This document shows, in pieces, positions 62,101 through 64,000 of a stretch of 64,000 bases of DNA. Within the stretch, counting starts at the first letter, position 1, and every line of letters begins with the position of its first letter. The stretch is from an uncultured Pseudomonadales bacterium. Lineage in GTDB: Bacteria; Pseudomonadota; Gammaproteobacteria; Pseudomonadales; Balneatricaceae. The stretch is taken from positions 62,001 through 126,000 of the forward strand of contig CALSNA010000003.1 of assembly GCA_943787595.1 (NCBI GenBank), given 5' to 3'. The notes beneath the pieces are model-generated. The model was not told the DNA's origin and made no database searches. It saw nothing but the letters and a program-made list of their open reading frames with translations. The position numbers were made by a program, and so were the translations under genes.

Positions 62101-62875
62101 CCATTACCGACACTTGCCTGAAAAGGGCTTCAGTCAACACCAATAAGCCAATACCACGAAAAACCTGACGATGAACTTTAACTGCAAGGGTGATGCCGTA
62201 CAAATACTCCATGCTTTTTATCGATCCTTTTACACGTCATTGCACGTACGCAAGGTAATCATCGAACTGGTGGTATATGCAGTATCAATAGACCTGCTTA
62301 ACTGTTTTCTAAGTGATCAGGATAAAAATGATGAATGGCTGTACAACAAGGTTTCATTGCATGTTAAAGAGCATACATGGTGTCTACGAATCCCTTTGTT
62401 ACGCCAAAGATAGATCCTGAAACTGGTTTTTTGAGCAATTAATCCTTCTCAAAAATGCCACTGGCCTATGGCTACGATGCGTTATGCAATGTGCCTAACT
62501 AAATCATGCCTGAAGCCATTGCCCAGCCCATGAGCCTGAAGCGTGGTTATCAGGCAGCCACTTTTTTTATTGGGTTTCCTCAACATCCTTGGCAATGATG
62601 CAACACTTTTACAGTTTATCATCCCAATCATTCTTGGTGCACTGGGTTCACCAATTAGCCATAGGCAAACCCGTTGGGGTGCAACGTATCGTGTTTGTTA
62701 GTCAGGTATTGAGACAATATAGATGATAGTGTGGATATGGATCACATCTACGATGTTATGGATGAAATTGCGTATGCCAAGAAGGAATGACAAGGGGCCA
62801 CAACTGACCAACGGTGACTAGAACTTGAGAAAATCCACGGCCACCTTTTTTAGTTGAAGAAGGTGCTCAAACCAT
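62101..62875. other. debris region before the IS3 scrap
   Basis: No intact gene. An 80-codon frame at 62171-62413 is unidentified. Near 62570-62680, plus-strand frames read a hydrophobic piece LLGFLNILGN and LLQFIIPIILGALGSPIS, and a later stretch reads VDMDHIYDVMDEIAYAKKE before a stop at about 62790. These look like fragments of transferred genes. Confidence 0.4.
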
Positions 62876-62980
62876 CTATTCAGCAAGAGAACCGGCGACA
62901 TCCTGCACGGTGCAGTCTTGGTCTTTGACTTGCTTGCCTGCTTCAATATTGAATTCGTCCGAATAGCATTTCTCTCTCAT
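62876..62980 (-). mobile_element. IS3-family OrfA N-terminal remnant
   Basis: A 34-codon minus-strand frame with a good ribosome site (AAGGAG) reads YSDEFNIEAGKQVKDQDCTV and QDVAGSLAE before a stop. This matches the beginning of IS3-family OrfA (YSDEFKxEAVKQV, then SVxDVAxRLGVS). The helix-turn-helix is cut off and no OrfB or terminal repeats were found, so it is a dead fragment. It is the only recognisable transposase sequence in the window. Confidence 0.75.
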
Positions 62981-63353
62981 CTTGAACTCCTTCTTTTTTG
63001 AATTAGGGTAACGCAGTTAAGTGTCTATTTAAACCACTATCATGGGTGAACTCCATTGTATAATTTGACACGTGTGTTAAAAATTATTCTGTTATTTTTT
63101 GATGTTACATGAATACCTCCTAACCTGTTCAATTGAGCAGACACACACCCTGCTCTACCTTGTCTACTTTCCAATCCCGCATAGGCTAGCCGCAACTGTG
63201 GCATCCTGTGATATCCAGATAAATGAGCTTGTCATTTTTCCAAATATACAGTAGTCTTAATTTCTTAAATAATTGGTTTATAAGGAATTTAAAATGGCTA
63301 CATATTTGAAATATGTGAGATAAGCTATTATTTGATAAGGATTTCATAAGTTA

Positions 63354-63809
63354 ATGGCTGATCACTACCCTATCGAGCATACTGATGACTATCCGAAGGC
63401 TTATTTGCAGCAGATACTCTCGGAAGTCAAAACCATTGCCCTAGTCGGTGCTAGTGCCAAACCCGAACGTGATAGCTACCTGACTATGCAGGCATTGCTG
63501 CAAGTCGGTTACACGGTTCTACCCGTTAATCCCTTTGAAACCGGCAACAAGATTCTTGGACAAATCTGTCATGGCACTCTAACTGATATTCAGCAACCAA
63601 TTGATATGGTAGATATATTTCGTTCTGCCGAAGCAGTACTGGGGATTACTGACGAGGCCATTGCCATCGGGGCTAAAGTGATCTGGATGCAATTGGGAAT
63701 TATCAACCAGCAAGCCCATGACCGCGCCATTGCCGCAGGACTTAAAGTGATTATGAACCGTTGTCCAAAGCTGGAACTAGCCAAGCTCCATTGGACAACT
63801 CCTCCTTAA
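63354..63809 (+). CDS. CoA-binding domain protein (YccU-like)
   Basis: This 151-residue protein is a single Rossmann-like CoA-binding domain, seen in TIALVGASAKPERDSYLTMQ, VLPVNPFETGNKILGQ and VIWMQLGIINQQAHDRAIAAG, ending VIMNRCPKLEL. Family members bind CoA and their role is poorly defined. It is followed closely by an enoyl-CoA hydratase-type gene, suggesting a shared link to acyl-CoA metabolism. Confidence 0.92.
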   Translation: MADHYPIEHTDDYPKAYLQQILSEVKTIALVGASAKPERDSYLTMQALLQVGYTVLPVNPFETGNKILGQICHGTLTDIQQPIDMVDIFRSAEAVLGITDEAIAIGAKVIWMQLGIINQQAHDRAIAAGLKVIMNRCPKLELAKLHWTTPP

Positions 63810-63855
63810 AACTCAGTGACCATAAAAAGGTGATATTATAATCAGCTCAAGCGAT

Positions 63856-64000
63856 ATGTTGCTTAGGGAACTTACCGACCAAGGCGTCTTACGACTGACA
63901 TTGAACGATCCTAAACATTGCAATGCTCTCTCTGAGTACATGTTAGCAGCTTTAGGTTCAGCACTGGAGAAGGCAGAGGCAGATCCAGCGGTACGGGTTA
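63856..64000 (+). CDS. enoyl-CoA hydratase/isomerase-family protein, N-terminal part
   Basis: The gene runs off the window. The readable part, GVLRLTLNDPKHCNALSEYM then LAALGSALEKAEADPAVRV, is the crotonase-family N-terminus (LNRPxxxNAL pattern). The ATG at 63856 is the first standard start; the frame is open further upstream without an ATG. Which crotonase reaction it performs cannot be told from this part. Confidence 0.8.
   Translation, partial: MLLRELTDQGVLRLTLNDPKHCNALSEYMLAALGSALEKAEADPAVRV

Noticed and set aside
62171-62413. 80-codon frame as a gene
   Set aside because: It has an ATG but no good ribosome site, no family match by eye, and lies in debris; left as part of the gap.

Overview
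The window comes from a gammaproteobacterium that appears to be in genome reduction. Several gene blocks have gammaproteobacterial order: hflD-purB, aspS-yebC-ruvC-ruvA(-ruvB), tolQRA-tolB-pal-cpoB-nadA, and perM/bcp/bamC. No rRNA or tRNA gene was recognised. Coding density is low, with many gaps of 300-1300 bp. Several genes are visibly broken, expected neighbours are missing from conserved blocks, and only a scrap of an insertion sequence remains. This fits a host-associated or symbiotic lineage, but that is inference.

Layout. 1-4.5 kb: end of hflD, purB, an M23 peptidase and a bactofilin. 4.8-11.3 kb: wreck of a nucleoside-catabolism locus (phosphopentomutase, thymidine phosphorylase, purine nucleoside phosphorylase, cytidine deaminase, one or two aldehyde dehydrogenases), with intact rmuC inside it and debris of other origin beyond it. 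11.9-12.7 kb: truA. 13.9-23.2 kb: the most unusual part. A minus-strand set (LolA-like periplasmic protein, outer-membrane barrel, decayed cytochrome P450, MMPL/RND transporter) faces a plus-strand pair (a ketosynthase-III fused to a haem-oxygenase-like diiron domain, then an overlapping unknown gene). Together they look like a pathway that makes a fatty-acid-derived lipid and moves it to the outer membrane; the P450 step is already lost.

23.8-32.4 kb: aspS, yebC, ruvC, ruvA and ruvB, with ruvA and ruvB separated by about 3.2 kb of foreign-looking or decayed DNA (iteron-like repeats, small broken frames, a Sel1-repeat gene, a strong hairpin). 32.6-39.7 kb: Tol-Pal system and nadA. The tolA gene carries 23 tandem 39-bp repeats and two frameshifting indels inside them. 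40-50.7 kb: tusA-like gene, perM, bcp, bamC, xthA, gor, a CPA2 antiporter, a MATE exporter and nfuA. 50.9-58 kb: two unrelated DAHP synthases (class I and class II), dsbD, and argF, which contains a perfect 38-bp palindrome. 58.9-64 kb: a PQQ-type sugar dehydrogenase with an internal stop, a small membrane protein, a PIG-L deacetylase, an IS3 orfA scrap, a CoA-binding protein and the start of an enoyl-CoA hydratase.

Housekeeping functions (purine, aspartyl-tRNA, Holliday junction processing, envelope, NAD, arginine, shikimate entry, redox) are kept, while catabolic genes are lost. All family assignments are from reading translated motifs by eye; no search was run.
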